From Caulobacter sp. Root655 (GTDB lineage: Bacteria; Pseudomonadota; Alphaproteobacteria; Caulobacterales; Caulobacteraceae): 64,000 nucleotides of DNA. The position numbers and the translations under genes were made by a program. Under the pieces are notes generated by a model. It ran no database searches and had not been told where the DNA came from. It saw only the letters and a list, made by a program, of their open reading frames with translations. The DNA lies in assembly GCF_001427665.1 (NCBI RefSeq), contig NZ_LMHC01000012.1, positions 125,223 through 189,222 of the forward strand, in the 5' to 3' direction. How positions within the stretch are numbered: the stretch's first letter is position 1; every line of letters begins with the position of its first letter. Shown in pieces: positions 1-9,187 of the stretch.

Positions 1-98
1 CACTCGCCGATGGCGCGGGCGCAGCCCGGGAGGCCCAGGGCGCCGATGAACGACATGGCCACCGCGCAGACCAGCATCACGGGTTGGAAGAAACGCAT
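1..98 (-). CDS. Exported protein, N-terminal fragment
   Basis: Only the first 32 codons are in the window; the gene runs off the left edge. The translation starts MRFFQPVMLVCAVAMSFIGA and has a basic residue, a hydrophobic core and a small-residue region with a Cys, as in a Sec signal peptide or possibly a lipoprotein signal. A GGAG box lies about 8 nt upstream of the ATG, which supports this start. The mature part is missing, so no function can be assigned. Confidence 0.6.
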   Translation of the reverse strand, partial: MRFFQPVMLVCAVAMSFIGALGLPGCARAIGE

Positions 99-225
99 GC
101 GATATTCTCCACCGGCCAAATCACCCACGGGGCGCCATCAACCCCAGATAAGGCTGAAGCTTGACGTTTGTTCCTGCCCCACATCGGAAAAGCTCAGCAT
201 GCGGCAGATTTGTCTCACCCGTATG

Positions 226-1686
226 TCAGTGGCCTAACGCATAGGCGACACGAGTCGCCTCAAGCCGGGCCAGTTTAGCATAAAGGGTCGACCAGTCGTC
301 GGCCTGGGCGATCGGCGCCCACAGGGCCTCGACCTCGTCGATCAGCATCTCCTCGGGCTCGGGCCGGGCGAAGACCGGGCTGTCCAGCCGCTCGGGGCGA
401 TCGGTCTCGAAGGCCGCGAACTGGCGGCGCAAATCAAGGAAGGCGTCCTGGCCGTAGAGTTCGGCGCGCGGACCCGCCAGGGCGCGGGCTTCCGAGGCCC
501 GGCCGCCGAACCAATCGAAGAAGAACGGCTCCCAGCGCAGTTGATCCCCGCCCGCCGCCCCCCCGGCCGCCCCCCCGGCCGCCCCCCCGGCCGCCAAGGC
601 GGTGAACGCCGCCTGGACCAGGGCGATATCGGCCTCGGGCGAGCGGCTCTTCAGGCCCAGCCGGTCGAGCATCGCCGCGCGCAGGGCGTCGCGATAGAGG
701 TCGGAGAAGCCGTTGAGCGCCGCGATCAGTCCGGCGTCGTCGGTGACCAGGGCCAGGCAGCCGGCCAGTTGCTGCAGGTTCCAGAACACCGTCTCGGGCT
801 GGCGGCCGAAGCTGTAGAGCCCCGAATGGTCGAAATAGGCGGCGGTGAAGTTCGGGTCGTTGCGCGGCAGGAACCGCCAGGGGCCGTAGTCGAAGCTCTC
901 GCCGGTGACGACCATGTTGTCGGTGTTGAGCACGCCGTGCACGAAGCCGGCCGCCATCCAGCGGGCGCACAATCGGGCGCTGGCGGCGACCACCTGCTCC
1001 AGCAGCGCCTTCGGGCGGTCGGGCTCGTCGGCGACGGACGGGAAATAGGTCTGGACCGCGTGGTCGACCAGCACGGTGATCAGGTCGGGCCGCTCGGCGA
1101 AGGCCTGGCGCTGGAAGGTCCCGAACCGGATGTGGCTGTGCGACAGCCGGGTCAGCACCGCCGAACGCGTGGGGCTGGGCTCGTCGCCGCGCTGCAGGTC
1201 CTCGCCGGTCTCGACCAGCGAGAAGGCCCGCGAGGTCGGCACGCCCAGGGTCTCCAGCATCGTGGCCGCCAGGATCTCGCGCACCCCGCCCTTCAGGGTC
1301 AGCCGCCCGTCGCCGGCCCGCGACCACGGCGTCTGGCCCGAGCCCTTGGTGGCCAGGTCCAGCAGGCGACCGCTTCCAGCCTCGCGCAGCTGGGCGAACA
1401 GGAAGCCCCGCCCGTCGCCGAGGTCGGGGTTGTAGCTGCGGAACTGGTGGCCGTGATAGCGCATGGCCAGCGGCCCCGGCTGGTTGTCCGGCAGGGGCTT
1501 GAATCTCGCGAAATGGTTGAGCCACTCGGCGTCGCTCAGACCCTCCAGTCCCACGGTGGCGGCGGCGCGGTCGTTGCGGAAGCGCGGGATCGTCTTGGGG
1601 AAGTCCGCCGGAAGCACGGGATCGGCGAAGTCGGGCCCCAGGCGCATGAAGACCGGATCGGGGCGATAGGCGGCGGAGATCGGCAT
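226..1686 (-). CDS. selO: SelO/YdiU family protein adenylyltransferase
   Basis: Pseudokinase-fold enzyme; the family transfers AMP from ATP to hydroxyl side chains of proteins and is linked to redox stress. About 486 aa from the chosen ATG, close to the family's usual length. Visible motifs are YHGHQFRSYNPDLGDGRG (residues 77-94), the ATKGSGQTPWSRAGDGR loop (about 112-128), HGVLNTDNM (250-258) and DYGPW (266-270). An upstream in-frame start at 1851 would add 55 residues with no SelO similarity that I can see. SD spacing before 1686 is poor, so the start is uncertain. Near residues 365-380 a run of Gly-Gly-Ala-Ala units comes from a 12-bp tandem repeat listed separately. Confidence 0.9.
   Translation of the reverse strand: MPISAAYRPDPVFMRLGPDFADPVLPADFPKTIPRFRNDRAAATVGLEGLSDAEWLNHFARFKPLPDNQPGPLAMRYHGHQFRSYNPDLGDGRGFLFAQLREAGSGRLLDLATKGSGQTPWSRAGDGRLTLKGGVREILAATMLETLGVPTSRAFSLVETGEDLQRGDEPSPTRSAVLTRLSHSHIRFGTFQRQAFAERPDLITVLVDHAVQTYFPSVADEPDRPKALLEQVVAASARLCARWMAAGFVHGVLNTDNMVVTGESFDYGPWRFLPRNDPNFTAAYFDHSGLYSFGRQPETVFWNLQQLAGCLALVTDDAGLIAALNGFSDLYRDALRAAMLDRLGLKSRSPEADIALVQAAFTALAAGGAAGGAAGGAAGGDQLRWEPFFFDWFGGRASEARALAGPRAELYGQDAFLDLRRQFAAFETDRPERLDSPVFARPEPEEMLIDEVEALWAPIAQADDWSTLYAKLARLEATRVAYALGH
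558..593. repeat. 12-bp tandem repeat (3 copies) inside selO
   Basis: Three perfect head-to-tail copies of a C-rich unit (C7-GG-CC-G). Read on the minus strand they encode a Gly-Gly-Ala-Ala-type linker. The unit is a multiple of three, so gain or loss of copies would keep the frame. Confidence 0.9.
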
Positions 1687-1873
1687 TCTCCGGACATGAG
1701 CCGCCGCGCTTCTCGACGCAAGCCTGGAGGCGGCTTTCGGGGTCAGCGGAAGATCGGGGATGGTGGGCGACCATTGTCGCATCCGCGCAACAGATGTTCG
1801 CGAACCGTTAAGCCATAAGGATTTTCCTTGCCGAGGCCACAGCGCGGCCATAACCCTTACTAGTCAATTCGAA

Positions 1874-1883
1874 CGAACGTTCG
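1874..1883. promoter_or_regulatory. Possible operator CGAACGTTCG
   Basis: Perfect 10-bp palindrome, with a GAAC repeat just to its left, between selO and the TonB-dependent receptor. It lies about 70 bp upstream of the receptor start. Palindromes of this size are typical of TetR or LysR type sites, but the regulator is unknown and chance is possible. Confidence 0.3.
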
Positions 1884-1951
1884 GGCTAAGACCAAATCAA
1901 AAGGCGGGGGCGTTGCAAGCGCCCGCGTCATAAAACGAACCGAGGTAGGAA

Positions 1952-4465
1952 ATGCGCTTCACCCAGGTGCTTTGCGGCACGGCGTCCGCCGTCGTGCTCG
2001 CCGGTCTGACCCCGCTGACGGCCCAGGCCCAGCAGACAGACATCCCCACCGTCGACAGCATCGTCGTCACCGCCCAAAAGCGCGAGCAGAACCTGCAGGA
2101 CGTGCCGGTTGTGGTGACCGCCGTCGGCGCCAAGCTGCTGCAGGACACCGGCGTCAAGGACATCAAGGATCTGACGATCCTCACCCCCGGCCTGACCGTG
2201 ACCTCGACCTCGTCGGAAGCCTCGACCACCGCCCGCATCCGCGGCGTCGGCACGGTCGGCGACAACCCCGGCCTGGAAAGCTCGGTCGGCGTCGTGATCG
2301 ACGGCGTCTACCGTCCGCGTAACGGCGTGTCGTTCGGCGACCTGGGCGACATGGAACGCATCGAGGTCCTGAAGGGCCCGCAAGGCACGCTGTTCGGCAA
2401 GAACACCTCGGCCGGCGTCATCAACATCGTCACCAAGGAGCCGGAATTCGGCTTCGGCGGCAGCGCCGAGGCGACGATCGGCAACTACAACGCCCACGGC
2501 CTGGCCGCCTCGGTCACCGGCCCGCTGTTCGGCACCGAGACCCTGGCCGCCCGCCTGTACGTCGCCGCCCGCGAGCGCGACGGCTACAACGACGTGGTGA
2601 CCGGCAAGGGCCCCAGCAAGCGCGACCAGGACGCCGACCAGGGCTTCTACACCGTGCGCGGCCAGTTGCTGTTCGTGCCGGACGACAAAGCCACCTTCAG
2701 ACTGATCGGCGACTACACCAAGCGTGACGAGAACTGCTGCGGCGCCGTGCAGATCCGCACCGGCCCCACCGCCGGCATCCTGGCCCTGATCAACGGCGGC
2801 CCGGTCCTGGCCACCGTCGCCGATCCCTATGCCCGCATCGCCTATTCGAACCGCGGCGCACCGTCGTCGGTCGAGGACAAGGGCGTTTCGCTGCAAGGCG
2901 ATATCGAAACGCCGATCGGCACGCTGACCTCGATCTCGGCGATCCGCAACTGGCGCACCGACAACGGCCAGGATTCCGACTTCACCACCGCCGACCTCGC
3001 CTACCGCAACAAGGACGGCACCAACTACAGCGAGTTCACCACCTACACCCAGGAACTGCGCCTGGCGGGCAAGACCGACAAGCTGGACTGGCTGGTCGGC
3101 GCCTTCCTGGCCGACGAGACGCTCGATACCAAAGCCAACTTCCTCTACGGCAACGACTACGAGCAGTATCTGGGCCGGTTGCTGTCGCGCTCGGCCGCCA
3201 ACCCGGCCGGCGTCGCCAACTTCGTCGCCCTGCTGCTGAACCGAGCGCCCAACACCAGCTTCGTCGGCGGCCAAGGCCTGCGTGACCAGTACAAGCAGCG
3301 CGCCACCACCGTCGCCCTGTTCACCAACGACACCTGGCACGTGACCGACGCCTTCGAGATCACGGCCGGCCTGCGCTACAGCGTCGACGACAAGACGCTC
3401 AACACCTATCAGAGCACCAGCGACGGCGGCCTCGCCTGCGGCATCGCGCTGACCCCGGCCGGCCAGGCCCGCATCGCCGGCATCGTCGGCGCGGCCAACA
3501 CCCCGACCATCGTCGGCAACCTGTGCCTGCCCTGGGCCAACCCGCTGTTCAACGGCCGCGGCACCACCCAGAAGCGCTCGGACAAGGAATGGAGCGGCAC
3601 CATCAAGGCGTCGTACCGCTTCTCGCCGGAAGTGTTCACCTACGCCTCGTTCGCGCGCGGCTACAAGGGCGGCGGCTACAACCTGGACCGCACCCAATCG
3701 TCGAACGGCCTGCCCAGCGGCGGCCCGGGCGTGATCCCGATCCTCGACACCTCGTTCCCCGGGGAGTTCGTCGACAGCTACGAAGTCGGCATGAAGAACA
3801 CCCTCTTCAACCGCTCGGTGCTGTTCAACGTCACGGGCTTCTACCAGAAGTTCAGCGACTTCCAGCTGAACACCTTCCTGGGCACCTCGTTCGCCGTGCG
3901 TTCGATCCCGGAAGTGACCTCGCAGGGCGTCGACATCGACTTCCTGTGGTTCACCCCGGTCCGCGGCCTGTCGCTGCAGAGCGGCTTCAGCTACGCCAAG
4001 ACCGAGTACGGCAAGGACAAGGTCCCCAACGACCCGACCAACGCCCTGCTGCTGCTGCCAGGCAACCGCCTGTCGCTGGCCCCGAAATATTCGGCTTCCG
4101 GCTCGCTCACCTATGAGCGCCCGCTCGGCGACAGCCTGAAGGCCCGCTTCAACGTCGGCGCCAAGTACTCGTCCGACTACAATACCGGTTCGGACCTGTT
4201 CCCGCCGAAGCAGCAGAAGGCCTACACCCTGGTGAACGCCCGGGTCGGCATCGGCTCGCAGGACGACAAGTGGACCGTCGAACTCTGGGGTCAGAACCTG
4301 TTCGACGAGAAGTACACCCAGGTCGGGTTCAACGGCACCCTGCAGGGCACTTCGGGCATCGGCCCGGCCAGCACCGCCTATCTCCCGGCCGGCGACACGA
4401 TCACCTACAACGCCTTCCTCGGCGCGCCGCGTACCTACGGCATGACCTTGCGTTCGAAGTTCTAG
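1952..4465 (+). CDS. TonB-dependent outer membrane receptor
   Basis: 837 aa. A signal peptide (about residues 1-27, ending AQA) is followed by a TonB-box-like DSIVVTAQK (about 35-43), a plug domain (about 50-160, with LKGPQGTLFGKNTSAGVINI) and a long beta-barrel. The last residue is Phe (RSKF), the outer-membrane insertion signature. The AGGTAGGA box 1 nt before the ATG is close but purine rich. It takes up an unknown ligand with energy from TonB-ExbBD. Caulobacter-type genomes carry dozens of these. The plug resembles the 'iron complex outermembrane' class used for siderophores, carbohydrates or aromatic compounds. No substrate gene is adjacent. Confidence 0.92.
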   Translation: MRFTQVLCGTASAVVLAGLTPLTAQAQQTDIPTVDSIVVTAQKREQNLQDVPVVVTAVGAKLLQDTGVKDIKDLTILTPGLTVTSTSSEASTTARIRGVGTVGDNPGLESSVGVVIDGVYRPRNGVSFGDLGDMERIEVLKGPQGTLFGKNTSAGVINIVTKEPEFGFGGSAEATIGNYNAHGLAASVTGPLFGTETLAARLYVAARERDGYNDVVTGKGPSKRDQDADQGFYTVRGQLLFVPDDKATFRLIGDYTKRDENCCGAVQIRTGPTAGILALINGGPVLATVADPYARIAYSNRGAPSSVEDKGVSLQGDIETPIGTLTSISAIRNWRTDNGQDSDFTTADLAYRNKDGTNYSEFTTYTQELRLAGKTDKLDWLVGAFLADETLDTKANFLYGNDYEQYLGRLLSRSAANPAGVANFVALLLNRAPNTSFVGGQGLRDQYKQRATTVALFTNDTWHVTDAFEITAGLRYSVDDKTLNTYQSTSDGGLACGIALTPAGQARIAGIVGAANTPTIVGNLCLPWANPLFNGRGTTQKRSDKEWSGTIKASYRFSPEVFTYASFARGYKGGGYNLDRTQSSNGLPSGGPGVIPILDTSFPGEFVDSYEVGMKNTLFNRSVLFNVTGFYQKFSDFQLNTFLGTSFAVRSIPEVTSQGVDIDFLWFTPVRGLSLQSGFSYAKTEYGKDKVPNDPTNALLLLPGNRLSLAPKYSASGSLTYERPLGDSLKARFNVGAKYSSDYNTGSDLFPPKQQKAYTLVNARVGIGSQDDKWTVELWGQNLFDEKYTQVGFNGTLQGTSGIGPASTAYLPAGDTITYNAFLGAPRTYGMTLRSKF

Positions 4466-4520
4466 GCCACGACGACGACGGGCGGCGGTTTCGCCACCGC
4501 CCGTCTCAACGACCATCGGC

Positions 4521-4558
4521 AAGGGCGATCCGGGCGACCGGGTCGCCCTTTTCCGTTT
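4521..4558 (+). terminator. Rho-independent terminator after the TonB receptor
   Basis: Stem AAGGGCGA (4521-4528) pairs with TCGCCCTT (4543-4550), followed by TTCCGTTT. A second GC-rich hairpin (about 4477-4505) lies between it and the stop codon. Confidence 0.65.
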
Positions 4559-4627
4559 CAGCGGCTTTTATCGAATCCCGAACAGCCCCACCCTGCCGTG
4601 CGGGGACTGTCCGCGGAGGCGCGACGC

Positions 4628-7078
4628 ATGAAGACCATCAGGCTGCTCGGCGTCTGGATCTGCCTGCTGCTCGGTTTGGCGATCGCCAACCTGGCCCTGC
4701 GCACCCCCGCGCCGCTCTCCGCCAACGCCCCCGCCGACCAGTTCTCGGCCGGCCGCGCCATGGCCGACGTCCGCGCCATCGGCCGCAAGCCCCACCCCAT
4801 CGGCTCGGCCGAGATCGTCCGGGTCCGCGACCACCTGCTGACCCGCATCAGCGGCCTGGGGCTGGAGGTGCTGGTGCGTCCCGGCGAGGGCGTGCGCGAC
4901 GCCTCCAAGGGGTCGCGCGCCGTGTCGGTCGGCGCGGTGCAGAACATCGTCGCCACCCTGCCCGGAACCGACCGCGACGCGCCGGCCGTGCTGGTGATGA
5001 GCCACTACGACACCGTCCACAACTCACCCGGCGCGGCCGACGACTCGGCCGGGGTCGCCGCCGCCCTGGAGATCGCCCGCGCCCTCAAGGCCGGCCCGCC
5101 CCCGGCCCGCGACGTGATCTTCCTGTTCACCGACGGCGAGGAACCGGGCCTGCTGGGGGCCGAGGCCTTCTTCGCCCGCGATCCGCTGCGCGAACATGTC
5201 GGGGTGGTGGTCAACATGGAGGCGCGCGGCGACGCCGGCCGGGCCGCCATGTTCCAGGCCGGAACCGAAAGCGGCGACCTGATCCGCCTCTATGCCGGGG
5301 CCGCCCACCAGCCGACCGCCAACTCGCTGGCCGCCGCCGTCTACCAGCGGATGCCCAACGACACCGACTTCACCCATGCCCTGCGCGCCGGCCTGCCGGG
5401 CCTGAACTTCGCCTTCATCGACGACCAGCTGGCCTATCACACGCCCCTGGCCACGCCCGAGCACCTGAACCAGGGCAGCCTGCAGAACCTGGGCGACCAG
5501 GCCCTGCCGACCGTCCGCGCCCTGGCCCGTGGCGCGGCCCTGCCGGCCCGGACCCCGGACCTGATCTATTCCGACGTCCTGGCCCTGGGCCTGCTCGCTT
5601 ATCCAATCAGTGTCGGCTGGGCGATCCTGGCGGTAGCTGGCCTGCTGATCGTCTTCACCGGCTATCGCGCCCTGCGCGGCCGCGCCGTCACGGTGGTGGA
5701 GATCCTGCGCGGGATCGCCGGCTTCCTGCTGCTGGCCAGCGCCGCCGCCCTGGCCCTGCACCTGGCCGGACGACTGATCGGCATCGCCGACCAGCAGCGC
5801 TACTACGCCGTGCTCGGCCAGTTCAACGCCCTGCTGCCCGGGGCCGGGATCCTGCTGATCGGGGTGTGCCTGAGCGTCCTGGTGCTGCAGGCCCGGGGGA
5901 CGGGCCGGATCTGGGTGACCGCCATCGCCGCCGTGATGGGCGGGGCCTGCAGCCTGGTCGGCGGCTTCGACCCCATCGGCCTGGGCATGGCCGGCGCGGT
6001 GATCGTCCTGGCCTGGCTGAGCCTGGGCAAGGGCGTCGGGGTGTTCGGGGCCTGGCTGGGCGCCCTGCTGGTGGTGCTGGCCCTGGCGATCACGACCCAG
6101 GTGCTGCTGCCCGGCGGCTCGGTGATGCTGGCCTGGCCGCTGCTGGCCGCCAGCCTGGTCGCGGCCTTCGTCACCGCCGTGGGCGGCACGCGCGACCGGC
6201 GGGTGGCCTGGGCCCTGACCGCGGTGGTCTGCCTGGTCGCCATCCTGGTCGTCGCCCAGTTGGGCGCCTGGGGGGCCTGGACCTTCGCCGGCGTCGGCCT
6301 GATCGAGCCGGCCGTGCTGGCGGTGTTCGCCATCCTGGCCGCCCCCGCCCTGCTGCCGCTGGCCTTCGACTTCGCCGCCTATCGCTGGGCCCCGGTCTTC
6401 GCCGCCGTCGCCGGCGCGGCGGGCGCGGGCCTGCTGCTCTATGCGGGCGTGGCCGGCGGCGGCCCCGACCGCCCGCGCCTGGCCGAGGCCAGCCACCTGG
6501 CCGACCTGTCGACCGGCACGGCCTGGCGCGTCTCGCCCCTGCCGCGCCTGGACCCCTGGTCGAAAGTGGTGCTGTCGGACTCCGACAAGACCCCGGTGCG
6601 AAAGGCCTATCCGCCGCTCTACCGCGAGCCGGTGTGGATGGCGCCGACCGCCGTGCTGCCGGTCGATCGGCCGGTGCTGACGATCGACAGGGCCGGCGAC
6701 CGCCTGCTGATCCGCGCCGTGCCCTCCCTGGGCGCCGAGGTCCTGACCCTGCGCCTGCGCCCCAGCCTGGCCCTGGGCGAGCCGCGCCTGAACGGCCGGC
6801 CGATCGCCCTGCCGACCACGGCCGGCCAGTGGTCCAGCCTGTCCTACCACGCCCCCGACCCCAACGGCGTCACCCTCAGCTTCACCGCCGCGCAGGCGGG
6901 CAGGGTCGAGGTGGCGGTGATCGAGATCCGCGACGGCTGGCCGCGCGGTGCCTCGGCCATCCCGGCCAAGCCGCCGGAGCTGATGGGCAGCGGCTATTCG
7001 GACAAGACGATCGTGCTGGATCGTGGAGCGTTGAGCTGGGCGGCGGACACGCCCGCCCCTGAAACCGACCAGCAATAA
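4628..7078 (+). CDS. M28 family zinc peptidase with multi-pass membrane domain
   Basis: 816 aa. An N-terminal membrane anchor (about 4-24) is followed by an M28 aminopeptidase domain (about 40-310). Zinc-site residues are visible: SHYDTV (H126, D128), GAADDSAG (D138), the EE pair (171-172), NMEARG, and the late His in YHTPLATPEHLN. About eight hydrophobic segments follow (about 330-640), then a soluble C-terminal domain. This layout matches membrane M28 proteins of the vacuolar-type (Pff1-like) class. GGAGG sits 8 nt before this ATG, favouring it over an ATG 30 nt upstream. It probably trims peptides in the periplasm; the substrate is unknown. Confidence 0.88.
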   Translation: MKTIRLLGVWICLLLGLAIANLALRTPAPLSANAPADQFSAGRAMADVRAIGRKPHPIGSAEIVRVRDHLLTRISGLGLEVLVRPGEGVRDASKGSRAVSVGAVQNIVATLPGTDRDAPAVLVMSHYDTVHNSPGAADDSAGVAAALEIARALKAGPPPARDVIFLFTDGEEPGLLGAEAFFARDPLREHVGVVVNMEARGDAGRAAMFQAGTESGDLIRLYAGAAHQPTANSLAAAVYQRMPNDTDFTHALRAGLPGLNFAFIDDQLAYHTPLATPEHLNQGSLQNLGDQALPTVRALARGAALPARTPDLIYSDVLALGLLAYPISVGWAILAVAGLLIVFTGYRALRGRAVTVVEILRGIAGFLLLASAAALALHLAGRLIGIADQQRYYAVLGQFNALLPGAGILLIGVCLSVLVLQARGTGRIWVTAIAAVMGGACSLVGGFDPIGLGMAGAVIVLAWLSLGKGVGVFGAWLGALLVVLALAITTQVLLPGGSVMLAWPLLAASLVAAFVTAVGGTRDRRVAWALTAVVCLVAILVVAQLGAWGAWTFAGVGLIEPAVLAVFAILAAPALLPLAFDFAAYRWAPVFAAVAGAAGAGLLLYAGVAGGGPDRPRLAEASHLADLSTGTAWRVSPLPRLDPWSKVVLSDSDKTPVRKAYPPLYREPVWMAPTAVLPVDRPVLTIDRAGDRLLIRAVPSLGAEVLTLRLRPSLALGEPRLNGRPIALPTTAGQWSSLSYHAPDPNGVTLSFTAAQAGRVEVAVIEIRDGWPRGASAIPAKPPELMGSGYSDKTIVLDRGALSWAADTPAPETDQQ

Positions 7079-7080
7079 CA

Positions 7081-7207
7081 CCGCTCATCCCGGCGAATGC
7101 CGGGACCCAGATGGAATGGCTCAGACGTGGGTTCTATGAACGCCGCGTCTCTCCAACCCACCACCACGCTTCGAGATCTGGGTCCCGGCATTCGCCGGGA
7201 TGAGCGG
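7081..7207. repeat. REP-like inverted repeat, 'TCATCCCGG' family
   Basis: Two perfect 32-bp inverted arms (7081-7112 and 7176-7207) separated by 63 bp, between two convergent genes. Arm cores TCATCCCGGCGAATGCCGGG. Related elements occur near 21.3, 24.9, 30.2, 33.9, 50.1, 60.2 and 63.2 kb. It may act as a bidirectional terminator here. Confidence 0.9.
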
Positions 7208-7231
7208 ATCAAGAATGATGCGGGGACATGC

Positions 7232-9094
7232 TCAGATCGCGATCACGCCCTCCGACGGTTCGCTCGCATAGAGCGCCGCCGCCAGCGCCGCGCGGCGTTC
7301 CAGCGTCGCGCGCTGGTTCACATAGCCCTTGTCGGTGATCTCGCCGGCGTCGATCGACGGCGGTTCGGTCATGATCGCCACCCGGCCGACCCGGCGCGAC
7401 GAACCGCCGGCGGCGGCGTTGAAGGCCCCGATCCGCTCGCGCAGGATGAGGCTCAGCTTCTCCAGCGGCGTGCCCGGCCCCGAATCGGCGACCAGGGCCG
7501 CCAGGCCGGCCGGCGAGGGCCACAGCATCGCCCCGACGAACGGCTTGTCCTGGCCGGCGATCACCGCATCGTGGACATAGGGGCTGCAGGCGGCCACCAG
7601 GTCGGGGCGCAGCACGCCGACGCTGACCCAGGTGCCGCTGTCGAGCTTGAAGTCCTCGGTCACCCGGCCGTCGAACACCAGGCCCCTGGACGGGTCCTCC
7701 GGGTCGACGAACCGCGCCGCGTCGCCCAGCTTGTAGAAACCCTCCTCGTCGAAAGCCCCGGCCGTCTTCTCCGGGTCCTTGTGGTAGCCCGACGCCACGG
7801 TCGGCCCCTTGACCCGCACCTCGTATTTCGACCCCGAGGGGGCCAGCTTCAGGGCGATGCCCGGCAGCGGCAGGCCAACCAGCCCGACCCGCTCGGTGAT
7901 CCAGTGGACCACCGTCACGCCCTGCGTCTCGGTGGCCCCGTACATGGTGATCAGCGGCACGCGATGGCCGGTCTGCGCCACCGCCAGGGCCTGCATCCGC
8001 GTATAGACGTCGTCCGACAGGGTGGCGCCGCCATAGGCCATGTAGCGCAGGTTCTTGAAGAAGGCCGCGCGCAGCGCCGGGTCGTTCTCCATCGCCCCGG
8101 CCAGCATCGAAAAGGCGATCGGGGCCGAGCCGAAGACGATCGGCGAGACCTCGTAGAGGTTCCTGATGGTGGTCTCGAACAGGCCGGGCAGCGGCTTGCC
8201 CTCGTCGATCCACAGCGTGCCGCCGTTCCAGATCACGGCGTTGAAGCCGATGTTGCCGGCCGAGATGTGGCTCCACGGCATCCATTCCAGGCTGTCGGGC
8301 ACGTCGTCGTCGCGCCCATCGTCGCGCAGGCCTTCCTGGCCGGCGATGACGCCCGCCATCATGCCGTGGGTCTGGGGCACGCCCTTGGGCATGCCGGTCG
8401 AGCCGGAAGTGAACAGGTACTTGGCGACGGTGGCCGGCGTCAGCGTCTCGCGCTTGGCGGCGACGTCCTTGGGCTCGGTCCCGGCGACCGCGTCGAAGGT
8501 ATGCGCGCCCTCGCCCGTCCCGTCCGCGGTGACCAGCAGCAGGCCCGGATCAATGGCCTTCAGCGTGGCGATCGCCTTCTCGAACAGGTCGCCGGACTGG
8601 GCGAAGACCACGCGCGGCGCGACCTTGTCGAAGCAGTGCTTGAGCTTGCCGTGGTCGGCCGACATCAGGCTGTAGGCCGGGCTGACCGGGGCGGCCGGGA
8701 CGCCGGCGCCGTACGCGCCCAGGGTCATCAGGGCGTGCTCGATGGAGTTGCCCGACAGGATCATCACACTATGGTCGGCGGTGACGCCCTGATCCAGAAG
8801 CCACTGGGCGATCCCCTCGACCGCCCGCTGGGCCTGGCCGTAGGTCACCTGGCGCCAGGGCCCATGGCCGGGTTCGCGCTGCTTGAGGTACGGCCGGTCG
8901 GGGTGCGTCGCGGCCCTCTGCGCCAGCAGGTGGCTGATCGTCCGCGGTCCGTCGCCGGGCGGATGGTTGGAGGTGATGACGATGCTGCCGTCGGCTCGCC
9001 GGTCGACGGTGATGTCCGGTCCCTTCATCGCCAGCGGTTTGAACGGCGCCGTGCTCGGGTCGCGCGCGGTCACAGGGCTGTCGACGCCGTCCAT
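7232..9094 (-). CDS. Feruloyl-CoA synthase-type AMP-forming acyl-CoA ligase
   Basis: 620 aa ANL-superfamily enzyme that activates a carboxylic acid to its CoA thioester through an acyl-adenylate. Motif A3 TSGSTGMPKG lies at 229-238, the A5-type YGATETQG near 395, and a C-terminal GDAARF/FDGR/EDFKLDSGTW block. The C-terminus (ITDKGYVNQRATLERR) and overall length fit the feruloyl-CoA synthase subgroup. It lies 93 bp downstream of the aldehyde dehydrogenase gene on the same strand; feruloyl-CoA synthase plus an aldehyde (vanillin) dehydrogenase is a known hydroxycinnamate pairing. No enoyl-CoA hydratase/lyase gene is adjacent, so ferulate as substrate is inference. A paralogue lies at 21379-23190. 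Confidence 0.82.
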   Translation of the reverse strand: MDGVDSPVTARDPSTAPFKPLAMKGPDITVDRRADGSIVITSNHPPGDGPRTISHLLAQRAATHPDRPYLKQREPGHGPWRQVTYGQAQRAVEGIAQWLLDQGVTADHSVMILSGNSIEHALMTLGAYGAGVPAAPVSPAYSLMSADHGKLKHCFDKVAPRVVFAQSGDLFEKAIATLKAIDPGLLLVTADGTGEGAHTFDAVAGTEPKDVAAKRETLTPATVAKYLFTSGSTGMPKGVPQTHGMMAGVIAGQEGLRDDGRDDDVPDSLEWMPWSHISAGNIGFNAVIWNGGTLWIDEGKPLPGLFETTIRNLYEVSPIVFGSAPIAFSMLAGAMENDPALRAAFFKNLRYMAYGGATLSDDVYTRMQALAVAQTGHRVPLITMYGATETQGVTVVHWITERVGLVGLPLPGIALKLAPSGSKYEVRVKGPTVASGYHKDPEKTAGAFDEEGFYKLGDAARFVDPEDPSRGLVFDGRVTEDFKLDSGTWVSVGVLRPDLVAACSPYVHDAVIAGQDKPFVGAMLWPSPAGLAALVADSGPGTPLEKLSLILRERIGAFNAAAGGSSRRVGRVAIMTEPPSIDAGEITDKGYVNQRATLERRAALAAALYASEPSEGVIAI

Positions 9095-9147
9095 GTCGTT
9101 CTCTCCCGGTAGGTTATCGTTTTTGTTCTTGAGGACCGGATCGCGGA

Positions 9148-9175
9148 CGGGGACAGGCGCATGCGCCTGTCCCCG
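9148..9175. repeat. 28-bp perfect palindrome (GCATGC-centred repeat, copy 1)
   Basis: Core GACAGGCGCATGCGCCTGTC flanked by CGGG and CCCG. It lies between the aldehyde dehydrogenase and the CoA ligase genes. Identical 26-bp cores occur at 15388-15413 and 63926-63951, and a degenerate copy near 19110. Confidence 0.9.
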
Positions 9176-9187
9176 AACCGAAACGTC

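Noticed and set aside
558..593. Frameshift or phase-variable switch in selO
   Set aside because: The repeat unit is 12 bp, so changes keep the frame; the protein is full length.
1928..4522. An 864-codon frame opposite the TonB receptor
   Set aside because: No signal peptide or domain and low-complexity sequence; the receptor frame has plug, barrel and terminal Phe.
4270..7062. A 930-codon frame overlapping the M28 peptidase
   Set aside because: Arg/Pro/Gly-rich translation without domains, overlapping both the TonB receptor end and the peptidase; a GC artefact.
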